Below are positions 22,674 through 34,371 of a DNA stretch of 64,000 nt, one piece after another; position 1 is the first letter of the stretch; every line of letters starts with the position of its first letter. Under the pieces are notes generated by a model. It was not told where the DNA came from. It did no database searches and saw nothing but the letters and a program-made list of their open reading frames with translations. Position numbers and translations under genes: made by a program. Origin of the DNA: Cryptocoryne crispatula var. balansae (lineage: Eukaryota; Streptophyta; Magnoliopsida; Alismatales; Araceae); the NCBI GenBank assembly GCA_036172225.1, contig CM069919.1, positions 24,491,971 to 24,555,970 on the forward strand, written 5' to 3'.

Positions 22674-23416
22674 AAGGTAGGCATACAAAGGTCTAGTTAA
22701 AAGACCCCAATGTCTTACCATGCCCCAAGAAGGAGTTGTTTTGCCCATTATGCTATGGAGAGGCTGTGCATGATCAACATGCCAATATGCCAAATTATAA
22801 GCTAATGAGGAAAACCAACCATGAGATGAGCGCCTACAAGTTGGGTATGCTCAACCTTGAACCGGTTGGGAGAAGATTTCATATGCCTATCAAAGGCAGG
22901 ACCATGCTCAACTACTGAATTGACAGGACAGATTTCCAGATGCCTATCAAAGGCTGGAACGTGTTCAAGACAACATTCAAGTTGATCAAAGACTGGCACA
23001 TACTTGATCCCGAATTGAGGGAATGTCACAGCTTTCTTGTAAAAGAAAAAGGAGCAGGAGGACTTATATGAATTCCAAGCAATGAAGAATTCAATATTCA
23101 GTGCAAGGAGTAAACAATCTCTGCCGGAATGAGTGAATGCAAGCTCAAGAGAAAATTGAAAGCTGAATATAAATATGAAGTTTCAATAAAAAACAAAACA
23201 TCTAAGAAATTTGAAATTCTGTTAAAAAATCAAATGCTGAGGGAGTGCAGAGATCAGACGGTAGCACTGAAGGGCATGCTATCCGATCAAAGAGAATTCC
23301 AAGGGCAGAATCACTAAATCTGCATAAAATCGGTTTTTGATTTGAAAGGTTGCAAAACTTAAAAATTAAATCCCAAGTTTAAACAATCTGGAGGCAAACT
23401 TTGAAGCAAACATAAG

Positions 23417-24980
23417 TGATGGGGACCGGTACGGACCGGATCGTCCGTTTGTTTGGTGATAGCGTCTTCCGGGTCTTGAGGAGACGACGTATTTATTTCT
23501 TTTATTTCGTAGTATTAGATTTTTATTTTTATGCATTTTATTTGAGTATTTAGAGTCCTTTGAGTACTTCTCTTTTATTTTAGTCCTTTAGAGGACATAT
23601 ATGTAATTAGGGTTTTTAGAGGTCCATCTTGTAATGTCCACTCTATTTAAAGAGCCCAAGTCCTTGAATGAATGGAGATGGATGTTTGAAGCCAAGGAGA
23701 AGCTCCTCCCGTTTCCCCCCTGTTCCCCTCCGACGATATCGGCGTCGTTCCATCACCTCCGGGTGCTCCCGGTTCTCCCTCCCCTTCCCGGTGTTCCTCC
23801 CCACCTCCGGAGTTAGGTCCGGTACCCCTCTTCCCCTATCCCGTTCGGTTTTCCAACCTCGCGTCGACATCTCCGTCGACGCTGCCCTAGGTCCGTCCGG
23901 ATCTCCCACCTCGCCCCTCACCTCCCCTCGACCCCTACGACAGCCCCTTCACCCCTCCACGGACCCCCTTCCCCCGCCGGAACCCCCCCCGCCGGAAGCA
24001 CTACGACACTCCCACCCCTTCCGGACCCGCGCGCACACACATCCCTAACCGAGACACCCCCCCGTGCGGCTCCCCTACCCCACGAGCACCCCTCCCACAG
24101 GGGCCCTCGGCCTCCCACGGAGCCTCCCCGAACCCCCTTCCCTCCTACCGAGCCGCCGCGAGCTCGGACCCCAACCCCGCTTCCGTCGACCGTCGAAGAC
24201 ACCCCGATCTTCCCCTTTCCGGCGAAGCTAGTCGACGGCGACGAAGGAGGAGAGAAGAGGAGGACTAGGCGGTGCCGCCGGAGCCTCCGGCCGCCGCTGC
24301 CGAGGCCTTCCCCTCCGGCTTCCGGCTCCCGAGTCCGCCGCGACCGCCGGACACCCGCCGCGCTCGAGGACGAAGACGAGCCCTCCGTTCGCAGTCGGGC
24401 GCACCGAGGAGACGCCACGACCCCGCGGCCACCGCCCTCTCTCTCTCTCTTCGCGGCCGGCTCGCCGCGGCACGCCACGACCCCCCCCGGGGGGGAGTAA
24501 GTCGCGCGGTCGCGCGGCGCCGCCCGGCCTGCCACGACCCCCCCCACGCGGCCCGCCGCGTGAGTGGCGCCGGCCGAACCAGCGCCGGTTCGCCTTCGTC
24601 GGCCGGCCCGGGCGACGGTTCGCCCGCCAACGGGCCAGACCGCCGGTTTAGCGCCCAGACCGGGTCCGACCGCCGGTTCAAGGCCGGTTCGACGCTCTAG
24701 GGGCCGGTTCAGACCGGTTCGAGCCCGGTTCACCCATCCGTAGGCCGGTTCGGGGCCGGTTCAGCCCCTTCTAAGGCCGGTTCGGGGCCGTTTTGGACCG
24801 GTTCAGCACTGGTGGGCCCGGTTCAGCGGCCGTGAGGTCTGGTTCGGTGGTTTTCGGGCCCGGTTCAGCAGTTTCCAGCTCCGTTTGAAGCAATTCAGCA
24901 CGGTTCAGGATCGGTTCAGCACCCCTCGGGCCCGCCGACGCGCGCGGGGATGGCGGCACCTCCCTTCCCGTCCCGCATCA
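23417..24980 (+). repeat. 5' LTR of the non-autonomous element
   Basis: 1564 bp. A TATA-like CTATTTAAAGAG lies at about 23643. The last third (24640-24930) is a degenerate array of GGCCGGTTCAG units, and the middle is CT/CCG-rich. Antisense open frames such as 23918-24733 are low-complexity shadows of this GC-rich sequence. Confidence 0.92.
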
Positions 24981-25880
24981 GTTTGGTATCAGAGCCGGCG
25001 CCGACTTGTTTTCACGAGTCGGGATCCTTACATTGCGCGGGACATCTACATTTCAGCTTCGACATCACATTACCGGTGGAGGTGCACACCACGGTATTTC
25101 TGTCCAGCTCTTCACGCAGCGTCATCTCGCAGTCTCTTTTCGAGTTGATCGCTCCAGATTATCAGGTGGTCGAGGATGGTCGAGCTTACATCCAGTTTGC
25201 TCGTATTGTCAGAGGCCGACTTAGACCATGGACAGTGCGGTATGTGAAGATGCTCGGTGCGAGATAGTTCCTACGGCACCGTCTCATCCTGGGTTCGAGT
25301 GGTTAGCCGATCGGCGGAGCGATTTGGACACATTCGCTCGAGAGCTTACCTTGCGGCCCAAAGAGTACAGAGCACTGAGAGAGCCGATCTGTATCGGCAA
25401 CACTTATGCCCGTGGCTGTGCACGAGGAGCGACGACACGCTTATCGAGGTAGCTTATGAGGCCGGGTCCGAGCTTGCCGCGAGTACGAGCAACGATGCAC
25501 CATCGATGCCGAGGCATGCAGCCATCGAGGTTGAGCCGACCGAGCACCGGTGTTCTTGTTTGAGCCGACGACGAGCGGCGACACCTTGTCGAGGCCGAGA
25601 CCGATCGAGCCATCCCGACCGAGTTGACGGCACAGTCGTGAGCCGCCGACGGAGCCGACCACCGAGGTTGTTCCGGAGGATCCGCGCATAGTTGACTCGA
25701 TAGAGTACCCGGACACAGAGCTTGACAGCACTTACGACACCGTCTGGGTCACCTTCTGCGGTCCCCTTGGAGCTTCCCGGTCCCGCTTCATCATCACCCG
25801 AGCTGCCCTACTGTCGTCCTCAGTTTCAGTAGTGACCATGTTGATCATACGACACTACAAAACTCGAGGACGAGTTTTTC
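24981..25880 (+). other. Internal region without gag-pol
   Basis: About 0.9 kb between PBS and polypurine tract. Short open frames exist (for example 25228-25452 and 25257-25691), but none shows gag zinc knuckle, protease, RT or integrase motifs. Near 25855-25880 the sequence AAACTCGAGGACGAG resembles the stretch just before the polypurine tract of plant Ty3/gypsy elements. Confidence 0.75.
24984..24996 (+). promoter_or_regulatory. Primer binding site, initiator tRNA-Met
   Basis: TGGTATCAGAGCC, three bases after the 5' LTR, is the usual plant PBS complementary to the 3' end of initiator methionine tRNA. Confidence 0.92.
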
Positions 25881-25895
25881 GCAACCGGGGGAGAA
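25881..25895 (+). promoter_or_regulatory. Polypurine tract
   Basis: GCAACCGGGGGAGAA immediately precedes the 3' LTR, the place and composition of the plus-strand primer. Confidence 0.85.
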
Positions 25896-27482
25896 TGATG
25901 GGGACCGGTACGGACCGGATCGTCCGTTTGTTTGGTGATAGCGTCTTCCGGGTCTTGAGGAGACGACGTATTTATTTCTTTTATTTCGTAGTATTAGATT
26001 TTTATTTTTATGCATTTTATTTGAGTATTTAGAGTCCTTTGAGTCCTTCTCTTTTATTTTAGTCCTTTAGAGGACATATATGTAATTAGGGTTTTTAGAG
26101 GTCCATCTTGTAATGTCCAGCTCTATTTAAAGAGCCCAAGTCCTTGAATGAATGGAGATGGATGTTTGAAGCCAAGGAGAAGCTCCTCCCGTTTCCCCCC
26201 CTGTTCCCCTCCGACGATGTCGGCGTCGTTCCATCACCTCCGGGTGCTCCCGGTTCTCCCCTCCCCTTCCCGGTGTTCCTCCCCACCTCCGGAGTTAGGT
26301 CCGGTACCCCCTCTTCCCTATCTCGTTCGGTTTTCCAACCTCGCGTCGACATCTCCGTCGACGCTGCCCTAGGTCCGTCCGGATCTCCCACCTCGATCCC
26401 TCGCCTCCCCTCGACCCCTACGGCAGCCCCTTCACCCCTCCACGGACCCCCTTCCCCGCCGGAACCCCCCCGCCGGGAAGCACTACGGCACTCCCACCCC
26501 TTCCGGACCCGCGCGCACACACATCCCTAACCGAGACACCCCCCCCGTGCGGCTCCCCTACCCCACGAGCACCCCTCCCACAGGGCCCTTGGCCTCCCAC
26601 GGAGCCTCCCCGAACCCCCTTCCCTCCTACCGAGCCGCCGCGAGCTCGGACCCCAACCCCGCTTCCGTCGACCGTCGAAGACACCCCGATCTTCCCCCTT
26701 TCCGGCGAAGCTAGTCGACGGCGACGAAGGAGGAGAGAAGAGGAGGACTAGGCGGTGCCGCCGGAGCCTCCGGCCGCCGTTGCCGAGGCCTTCCCCTCCG
26801 GCTTCCGGCTCCCGAGTCCGCCGCGACCGCCGGACACCCGCCGCGCTCGAGGACGAAGACGAGCCCTCCGTTCGCAGTCGGGCGCACCGAGGAGACGCCA
26901 CGACCCCGCGGCCACCGCCCTCTCTCTCTCTCTTCGCGGCCGGCTCGCCGCGGCACGCCACGACCCCCCCCGGGGGGAGTAAGTCGCGCGGTCGCGCGGC
27001 GCCGCCCCGGCCTGCCACGACCCCCCCCACGCGGCCCGCCGCGTGAGTGGCGCCGGCCGAACCGGCGCCGGTTCACCTTCGTCGGCCGGCCCGGGCGACG
27101 GTTCGCCCGCCAACGGGCCAGACCGCCGGTTTAGCGCCCAGACCGGGTCCGACCGCCGGTTCAAGGCCGGTTCGACGCTCTAGGGGCCGGTTCAGACCGG
27201 TTCAGGCCCGGTTCACCCATCCAGAGGCCGGTTCAGGGCCGGTTCAGCCCTTCTAAGGCCGGTTCAGGGCCGTTTTGGACCGGTTCAGCACTGGTGGGCC
27301 CGGTTCAGCGGCCGTGAGGTCTGGTTCGGTGGTTTTCGGGCCCGGTTCAGCAGTTTCCAGCTCCGTTTGAAGCAATTCAGCACGGTTCAGGATCGGTTCA
27401 GCACCCCATCAGCTCGGTACATCCTTCTCGGGCCCGCCGACGCGCGCGGGGATGGCGGCACCTCCCTTCCCGTCCCGCATCA
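25896..27482 (+). repeat. 3' LTR of the non-autonomous element
   Basis: 1587 bp, aligned end to end with 23417-24980. It differs by a C for A near 26044, a few C-run length changes and a 23-bp insertion close to its end. Confidence 0.92.
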
Positions 27483-27487
27483 ATAAG

Positions 27488-29498
27488 TAAGCTACAAGCT
27501 GAGCCGCCAGGGATCAAATCTCCCAGGTCCGACATCCAATACAATCAATTAAGAATCCAGACAAGTTTTCTCAAATCCAATTTCCTTATTCAAGCTGTAA
27601 CATAATCCCTCAATGTAAATCAAAACAAATATGGCTCAATCCAGAACCGGTTAATTCTGATCAGACCCAAGTTGAAATAAATCTGAAAATTCTGAACCTG
27701 TAGGACTGAAGCCTGTAAAGTTTGCATAATAACAAATTAGAAAGTCGAAAACTTGAAGTCTGGAATTTAAAACATAATCTGAGGTTCAAAAGCTGCAACC
27801 AATGTCTGAAATAAAAAATACAGCAATTTGTAATTCTGAACTTGTAAGATCCGAAAACTGTAAAAAATCTGCGAGGGGCCATAATCTGGAAAGAAAGAAA
27901 ATCCAAACTTAAAGAAATCAAGTGAACCACCAATCTGAAATATAACTTTGGAATCTAAACCTGGAGTTTTGAAATCTGAGCCCCGAGATCCAAATCCGGA
28001 AATAAAGGCCTGAAAATTCACTAAACCCTCAAGCCAAATTCAAAACAGAACTCAAATCAAATAATTGAATAAGTCAAATCCCAAATCCACACAATTTAAA
28101 CAGGTCTGAAATCTGCAAGCTTCAAGAAATCTGAACGTACCAACTCAGATTAAATCAAAATTAAACCAGTTTTGGCCAAACTCAACTCCAACTAAATTAA
28201 AATGCAAATTAATAAGTAAAATCCACTGCAAACTAAATCCAAGTCAAAACCAACCTTGTCAGATCCAATCTTAAAACAAAGTAAGCCAAATGAATTCAAA
28301 TCAACAAACAATTTATAAACCAGTTCATTCAACTCAAACCAAATTAAAGCCCACGTCAAACCCAAATTCCAACCACTAAATCTAGCTAAAAGAAATCAAA
28401 CAGATTCCATTAAATTTATAACAAATCAAATTCTGAGCAAATTCCTCAAACTCAAATCAATCAATCCAAATCAAATTCAAATTCAAATCATTGTTAACTT
28501 AAACAAATTCAAGACAGTTAAAAAATCAATTCACATGAACCATCCACTAATCAAAATCTCAATCGGAATTTTAATCCAAATCCCAACAGAACCTTAAAAT
28601 AATTTAAATCAGAATTATAAGCCAAATCAAATTCAAATCAAATCTCTCAAGCTGGACCAGAATTAATTCTAATCAAGTTTAATAACAAATCAAAATTTCC
28701 TTAAATCCCTCAAACATCAAATCAGAACCTGCACAAATCTGTAAATTGAAAGTTGTGGGATTAAGAATCTTTGTCAAAACAAACTCAAATCAAATTCCAA
28801 CCAAATCCGATATAACCCAAATTACATGAAACCAAAGAAAATTAACGAAAATCTAGGCAGAAGCTTAAAAAATCTAAAATTCAAATCAAACCCAAATTTC
28901 TCAAGTTAAATCCATTCCAGCAAACAAATTTGATTTTAAACAAACCAAATTCAAGCACAAATTTAATTCAAGACAAACCATATTCCATAAGCTAAGCCCA
29001 AATCCCATTCAAAATCAAACAATAAACAAATTGTCTCAAACTCAAACCAAGTTTAAATCAACAAACAAATTCAAATTAATCAAACCAATTCAACTTAAAT
29101 CAATGCAATTCAAATCAAATCCAAATCAAATTAAGTGCTTGCATTCCATCAAGTTCATGGGGTTGTTTTCTCCAATGTGTTTGTATGAATGTTTATGGAT
29201 GCATTGTCTTCTATTTTCATGGATTGCTATGACGATTAATCAAGGGTTTTCGAGTAATCTCGATGTAATTAACGTCGGATCTTCGCACCATCCGACGGGG
29301 AGGGGTCAAAATCAATTTTTAAAGAAACTAACAACCTCAAATTATAATTTTATACATATCATTGATCCTAGTTATTACTTTTATGGAATACCATCTATTT
29401 TCTTACAAAGTCAATACTAAGGTCAAATCAAATCTAATTCAAAATCCAAGCAGAAAAATGAATTTCCAAAATCAAATCTTTAAATTTTTGAGGTTACA
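27488..29498 (+). mobile_element. LTR-type sequence, 3' part (same family as the solo LTR)
   Basis: The 3' part of an LTR related to the minus-strand solo LTR at 17532-20734, here on the + strand. A 1.6-kb A/C-rich, G-poor tract of AAATCAAATTC-like words (27530-29140) is followed by the conserved end module with CGTCGGAT...ATCCGACG at 29273-29297 and ends GAGGTTACA at 29498. Its 5' part probably lies left of the younger element at 23417-27482. No start or duplication was found. Confidence 0.65.
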
Positions 29499-29503
29499 TC
29501 AAA

Positions 29504-30026
29504 ATCCTAGCTTAGGAAATATCCAAGCAGCAGCCAATGTCACTACTCTCTACGATATGGAGAAGATAAAAAAATACTGAAAATTCAAAAATCCACCAGT
29601 TGGAAATCATTGATGTACTGGTGAAAACTTGCTAGTCTGATAGCTTCTTAAACATTGAAGCATTAAAAGTTTAGAACAAGATTAAAATGTCTCTACTAGA
29701 TATTAAAAGGAGAAAGTAAGAAAAAAAGAGAAAATACCAGTGGAAGAAGCTAAAAAGTTTGGTGAGGGATGCTCACACAATACAATCCAAGCTCTTGGCT
29801 TTATCGGAGGACAACGACGATCAGAGAGACTTGCAACGACCAGTGGCTAATGACGGCGATGATGAGGATTTCTTTCACAGACACTGTCGGGGGTTTTGAG
29901 TGTTGGGTTCTTAGGGCATTGGAGAATTGAACGTTCCGGGTGGGTAGGTTTAAGGTAATTTAAACTTAAACCATTAAACTGGCTAATCGGTTCAAGAATC
30001 GGAAACCGGTTCACGGATATAACCAT
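29504..30026. other. Unassigned intronic sequence
   Basis: No gene or named repeat. GGTTCAAGAATCGGAAACCGGTTC-like motifs near 29990 recall element ends but are too short to assign. Confidence 0.3.
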
Positions 30027-30403
30027 AAATACTTGATAACTATGTTTGCAATAGAAACATAAAAGACAACAACATAGAAAATATAAGAATATAAAAGATA
30101 TATCCATAACCACAATATAAAAAGCTATAACAAGTAATCTTGCTCCATGGATTGAGACATGTTCACAAGATTAGAACCTAGAAAAGAATAAGCCATTAAA
30201 TAATAAAGCAAAAATGAAAAAAAAACTAGATAACTATGTTTGCAGTAAACACATAAAAGACAGCATCATTGAAAATATACGAATATTAAAGATATAATCC
30301 TATTCACAACATAAAAATACAACATGATCTTGTTCTACGGATTGAGACATGTCCACAAGATTAAAACCTAGAAAAGAATAAGTCCGTTAAATAATGAAGT
30401 AAA
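30027..30403 (+). repeat. Dispersed 180-bp repeat, copies 2 and 3 in tandem
   Basis: Two copies (30027-30209 and 30228-30403, period about 200 bp) of the module also found at 14241-14430. Both carry AAAACCTAGAAAAGAATAAG or ATTAGAACCTAGAAAAGAAT and GATTGAGACATG. The tandem arrangement here but not at 14241 suggests local amplification. Confidence 0.78.
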
Positions 30404-31395
30404 TAGATGTATATATACATGCCTCCCTGATTGATGTGTATATGCAAATAAAAATGAATCTGAAACTGAAAGAATTGAATAAATAAATTAAAGGTCAGAA
30501 ATAATAATAAAACAATGGAAAGCTGACAAAGAATACCCATGGAAACTGAAAATTAAAACTAGAAAAAAAACAAAAAAAATCAAAGCTGAAAGCTAAAGTC
30601 AAACCTAAAATAAAAATATAAACTGAAAAACACATCTGAAATTTAAAAGTACAGTAATAAAAATGAGAACCAAATTTTTAAAACATGACAAAAAGGATAA
30701 AACAAAAAAATTGAAGTAAAAAACAGTACAAAGCCAAAATTCATGCATGGAAATAAAAAGAGTAAAGTAAGAAATTAAAAACAAAAAGGTAAAACAAGGA
30801 AATAATAAAACTCAGACATAAACTTGGAAGAACCAAATTGAAGTCTGTGAATTAAGGCAAAAATAAAACATTGCCAATTTCATAAATCAAGACATATTAA
30901 GGGGTGGCGGATAAACCATACCTGAAATAAAAAATATTGAATATAATTTAAATTCTAAAGGCCGTGAGGGATGTCTTTCCAAATTCTATGTCTGATGTAT
31001 GCTTATGCATGGATGAATGGTTTCATTTAAGCGTTGGTATAATGGTAAATCATGAGTATTTGAGTATTATGCTCAATTTAGTTGACACCGGAATATCGTA
31101 AGTCCGGTGAAGACTGGTGACTGGTCAAAAGAATTTTCTTGTACCTACATAATAATCTCAGAAATATGTAACCTTGGTTTAGATTTTCTAAGTTATAAGG
31201 ATCTCTCTATTCCGACACTTCGAAAGATTTTGACTCAACTTGTAGGTCCCTATACATATTACATACCACGTCAATCCATATCCATGCTTCCATATTATAT
31301 CACATCATTTATTTTCAAATGATGATAATTGAATTTTTGATATGGAAAAATGATGCTTCTACAATAAACTGAGAGGGAGAGAACAATGAGGTTCA
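30404..31395 (+). mobile_element. LTR-type sequence, another 3' end
   Basis: An A-rich, G-poor tract (30440-30890) leads into the conserved end module, with CACCGGA...TCCGGTG at 31086-31109, and ends at about AATGAGGTTCA (31395). The order and strand match 27488-29498. The 180-bp modules just upstream would then be part of this LTR. Confidence 0.55.
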
Positions 31396-31555
31396 GAGAG
31401 AAATTGATAAATTTTAAGTATATACTCATTAGTAAAAATCTTATATACATAATAATGTAAGTGATAATAAAAATTTTTAATATGATTTTTCTATCACTAA
31501 ATGAATGCCCAGGATTCACAGATTGAAATTATTTTACTAGTTATGTAGAAAGTCA

Positions 31556-31969
31556 TTATAAAGACACCCTGGAACCTAGGTGGCGCTTAAGTGCTGCCTT
31601 TGCAGGTTCCTTGACAACTATGGTTGATACCAACACAGGACTGGCTCCATGATTCACTTTTATCTGATTCTGGCATTCATTAATGTAAATGTACTTGTCC
31701 ACAACAAGGTGCTTTCTTCTACTATGTATCACCATATGCCGCACGTTTAAAGACCTTTGAAGTGCAACTGTAGTGATCTCCACATTGACGTTAACTCCTA
31801 TTTTAAAAAATTTACAAAAATTATCAAAAGTCAGAACATAAGACACATCGGTCAGAGCTAAATCAAATTTAAAAACACCCCTAAGGGAAATTGTGAAATC
31901 TCTCCTGGCATTGGGAGAAATTGTTCCTATTTTGTATGCATTGCCAGTATGACTGTCAGGAATATTCAC
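31556..31969 (-). CDS. Unrecognised 137-aa open frame
   Basis: A minus-strand frame of normal amino-acid composition, with alternating hydrophobic strands such as RRDFTISLRGVFKFDLALTD and CQNQIKVNHGASPVLVSTIV. I recognise no family. It lacks a promoter or splice context that I can identify and lies antisense inside intron 1. It could be a fragment of a retroelement polyprotein, a captured gene piece, or chance. The A-rich flanks argue against chance, since the frame itself is not low complexity. Confidence 0.25.
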   Translation of the reverse strand: MNIPDSHTGNAYKIGTISPNARRDFTISLRGVFKFDLALTDVSYVLTFDNFCKFFKIGVNVNVEITTVALQRSLNVRHMVIHSRRKHLVVDKYIYINECQNQIKVNHGASPVLVSTIVVKEPAKAALKRHLGSRVSL

Positions 31970-32845
31970 ACAGAAAAATTGTCATGTAGAAAGCATCTTC
32001 AGTTAACAGTATAACAATTCTTGTTCACAAGGTTCTATTTCTTCGTGCATACTGTTCGAGATATGTATACGAGAAAATTTGGCAAATAACAAATACAGGC
32101 CCCTAAATTCCTGTCTATTTGTGCATTTGTTTTATTTTCTCTTTGATATCTTCAAATTTAAGATTTTTTTACATGTTTCAAATATTTAAAACCTAATTTC
32201 TGCCAAAGAAACACATTCCTTTTTTTGTTAATCGTTTTTGGAGATGAAGGCTGACTATTATCCGAATCAGTGTGATCCAGTAACCAATGATGCAACTAGC
32301 ATGAAAACAATGTAAGACGTCATCTCCTGGCCTTTGATGTCTTCAACCTCTTTATTATTTTCAGTCTCCCAGTCTCCAGGCTCTTGCACTCATTAGGTTT
32401 ATTTCTTTATATTACCCCCACTTGTGATCACCTGCTTATCCACCATAATAAGTTGATGATTAACGTTTTAAATGGAAGCAAGCCCTTTTCGGTCACATGC
32501 CTGATGCTACTGGCCTTATTTTGGCGGGGGTGAAGTTTCCCATATTCCTTTTCATTTTTGAGTTCTCAGATGGTACTTTTCTGGCTACTGCTAATTTTTT
32601 TGCTAAATTATAAGTTTCGTACTTTATTGTTTGACATGATATGTAATCTTTATTATAGGCTTTTCATAATTCTCTTGCCATAAGATTGTGCAAAAGTTTA
32701 CCTTGTTTAAATGGGTCATTTGTACATTATGACAATTCAATTGCAATGTTCTGATGGCCTTTTGCATGTGGCTCGCTTTTGAATATGTAGCAGCATGTAT
32801 GAGGCGTTGCCCAGGCAACCATCTATCACTTGCAAAACCTTAACC
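31970..32845. other. Probable original intron 1 sequence
   Basis: AT-rich sequence with no visible repeat relationship to the rest of the window; most likely the old intron next to exon 2. Confidence 0.4.
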
Positions 32846-32853
32846 CTCAGGAA

Positions 32854-33586
32854 CATGGATGACATAATAGGAATTGGAATCGGAATCAGAATTGGTGGGT
32901 ACTAATGTGGTCCAAATTGGATCGAATGGACTGATTCAAGCCAATTTTTTGGGAAGAAAGCGGATCTGGAATCGGCCCGGATTGGTGTCAAAAAAACTTA
33001 ATTTTTTTAAATTTTAAAAATGAAAAAAATTATGGAATATGGGCCTAGATTGGATTTCTTTGGGGTCGATTTTGGCTCCATGTTGGGGCTGTATTGGCTG
33101 TGGTGGCGGTGCAGTGGCGGTGGCACAGCACCATGCGGTCTTCCTTGCCCTATTGGGCTGGGAAGAACCCCTTACCGGGTCCATCGGGCTGGGAAGAACC
33201 CCTTATCAGGACCTGGTCAGGGGTTACCCAATGCCGAAATATTGGTTATTTTGGCATATCGGGTCCATCGGGACCCGATATAACCAGATCAGGTGACCTA
33301 TGGCCTTACCGGGTCCTGATGGAGCCGATAAGGCCACCTTCCCCGCCCGATAGGGTGGTGAAGAGCGCTGCTGTGGCTGGGCTGCCGGAGGTGGTGGCTG
33401 ACTCGATGCGATATAATTGGTCCGGAATCGGTCGATTTGACTGATTCCAGCCCCAATACAGCCTAATTTGATCGATTCTTGTCGATTCTGGTGGGAGATC
33501 AGGTTGGATCGGTCATCTGGGTTAAAATTGGATCAACGCCGATTCCAACCTGATTTGGCCAATTATGCAATCTATGCTCTTCTATG
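32854..33586. mobile_element. hAT-E: 733-bp non-autonomous hAT, TSD CTCAGGAA
   Basis: Flanked by perfect 8-bp CTCAGGAA duplications (32846-32853 and 33587-33594), the hAT signature. It begins CATGGATGACATAATAGG and its other end, read on the opposite strand, is CATAGA...TTGCATAATTGG. Both ends are packed with GGAATCGG/GATCGATTC words, the CCGATC-type subterminal repeats of hAT-C and hAT-H. A 31-bp duplication (GGGCTGGGAAGAACCCCTTA) sits at about 33156-33215. There is no transposase. It lies 195 bp before exon 2. Confidence 0.9.
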
Positions 33587-33781
33587 CTCAGGAAACACAT
33601 AAATAGGAGATAATGAAATTCTTTCACAGTTTCCAGAGTCTTGAACTGGAGAAGTTCTGAACTTATATTATGTAATGATACTCTTGATATTGTTAACTTA
33701 TCGATATTTTCAGATTTTCTTCCAGAGTTCCTCATTCTGCTAAAGGTTTTATAAGATAATGTTTTTATTATGTTATGGCAG

Positions 33782-34213
33782 ATATCTGGGAGTTTCTCAG
33801 CTGTTAGAAAGGCAATTCTAGCTGTTTCAAGTTGTCTTCAGGATAACCCCAAGGCAGATTTAACCAGCTTTGTGGCTACTAAGCCTCTGGGCATGATCCC
33901 TCATGGAACTGTGCCTACAGGCCACATGGAAAGGTTTCCACAAAGAGGTTATACCACTATTCTTCATCAGGGAGATTATCACCCCAGATACAATTCTCAT
34001 CCAAGTATGGAGGTTATTGCCTCTGCTCAAAAAAAGGTCGTGGAAGATGATATTTTATTCAGAATGCTTTGCACACACGATAAAGTTGGTAGCATTATTG
34101 GGAAGGGGGGTGGAATAGTTCGTGCCATACAGAATGAGACTGGTGCTTTAGTCAAGATCATGGAAGCAGTTTCTGATTCAGAAGAAAGAGTTATTGCTAT
34201 ATCTGCACATGAG
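33782..34213 (+). CDS. Poly(KH) RNA-binding protein, exon 2 (KH3)
   Basis: 144 codons, phase 0 at both ends. It starts ISGSFSAVRKAILAVSSCL, the closing helix of KH2, then a linker rich in His/Pro/Tyr, then KH3 (EDDILFRMLCTHDKVGSIIG with the GKGG loop at exon residues 107-110, residues 271-274 of the protein). It ends AISAHE before the donor GTGCAT. The acceptor CAG ends at 33781. It is clearly open and under codon-like constraint, with no stop or frameshift, unlike the transposon frames around it. Confidence 0.93.
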
Positions 34214-34371
34214 GTGCATAATTTTTCTATACATAATACATTTGACATGACATGGGTGAATTGTGCTATTTTATGAGCTACCACTAATACATTGTGGAAG
34301 TATTCTTTTGCCGTTTTTTCATTATTTACTGGTCTGGTTCTTATATGTCATGTTCGATTTGAGTTACTCAG
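34214..34371 (+). other. Intron 2 of the KH gene (158 bp)
   Basis: GTGCATAA to TTACTCAG. Removing it joins AISAHE to SSEFQHSPAQEAV, the family's expected sequence between KH3 and KH4. It is the only short intron visible in this gene. Confidence 0.88.

Larger units (their letters stand above)
23417..27482 (+). mobile_element. Non-autonomous LTR retrotransposon, TSD ATAAG
   Basis: A complete element: 5' LTR 23417-24980, internal region 24981-25895, 3' LTR 25896-27482, flanked by ATAAG at 23412-23416 and 27483-27487. The LTRs start TGATGGGG, end CCCGCATCA, and are nearly identical apart from single-base changes and a 23-bp insertion near 27403 in the 3' copy, so insertion is recent. The internal region of only 0.9 kb lacks any gag, protease, RT or integrase, so it must depend on another element. 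The end of the internal region resembles Ty3/gypsy elements (inference). Confidence 0.93.
10824..33781 (+). other. Intron 1 of the KH gene (about 23 kb)
   Basis: Bounded by GTAGGT at 10824 and by the acceptor CAG ending at 33781. Joining the two exons gives DELIH-ISGSFSAVRKAI, the expected continuation of KH2 into the inter-domain helix, so the splice is well supported. Original intron sequence probably survives only at 10824-11000 and about 31970-33781; the remainder is a nest of transposons listed separately. Confidence 0.85.

Noticed and set aside
23918..24733. 271-codon minus-strand open frame
   Set aside because: It is inside the 5' LTR and recurs in broken form in the 3' LTR; the GC-rich composition makes stops rare. 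No domain is visible.
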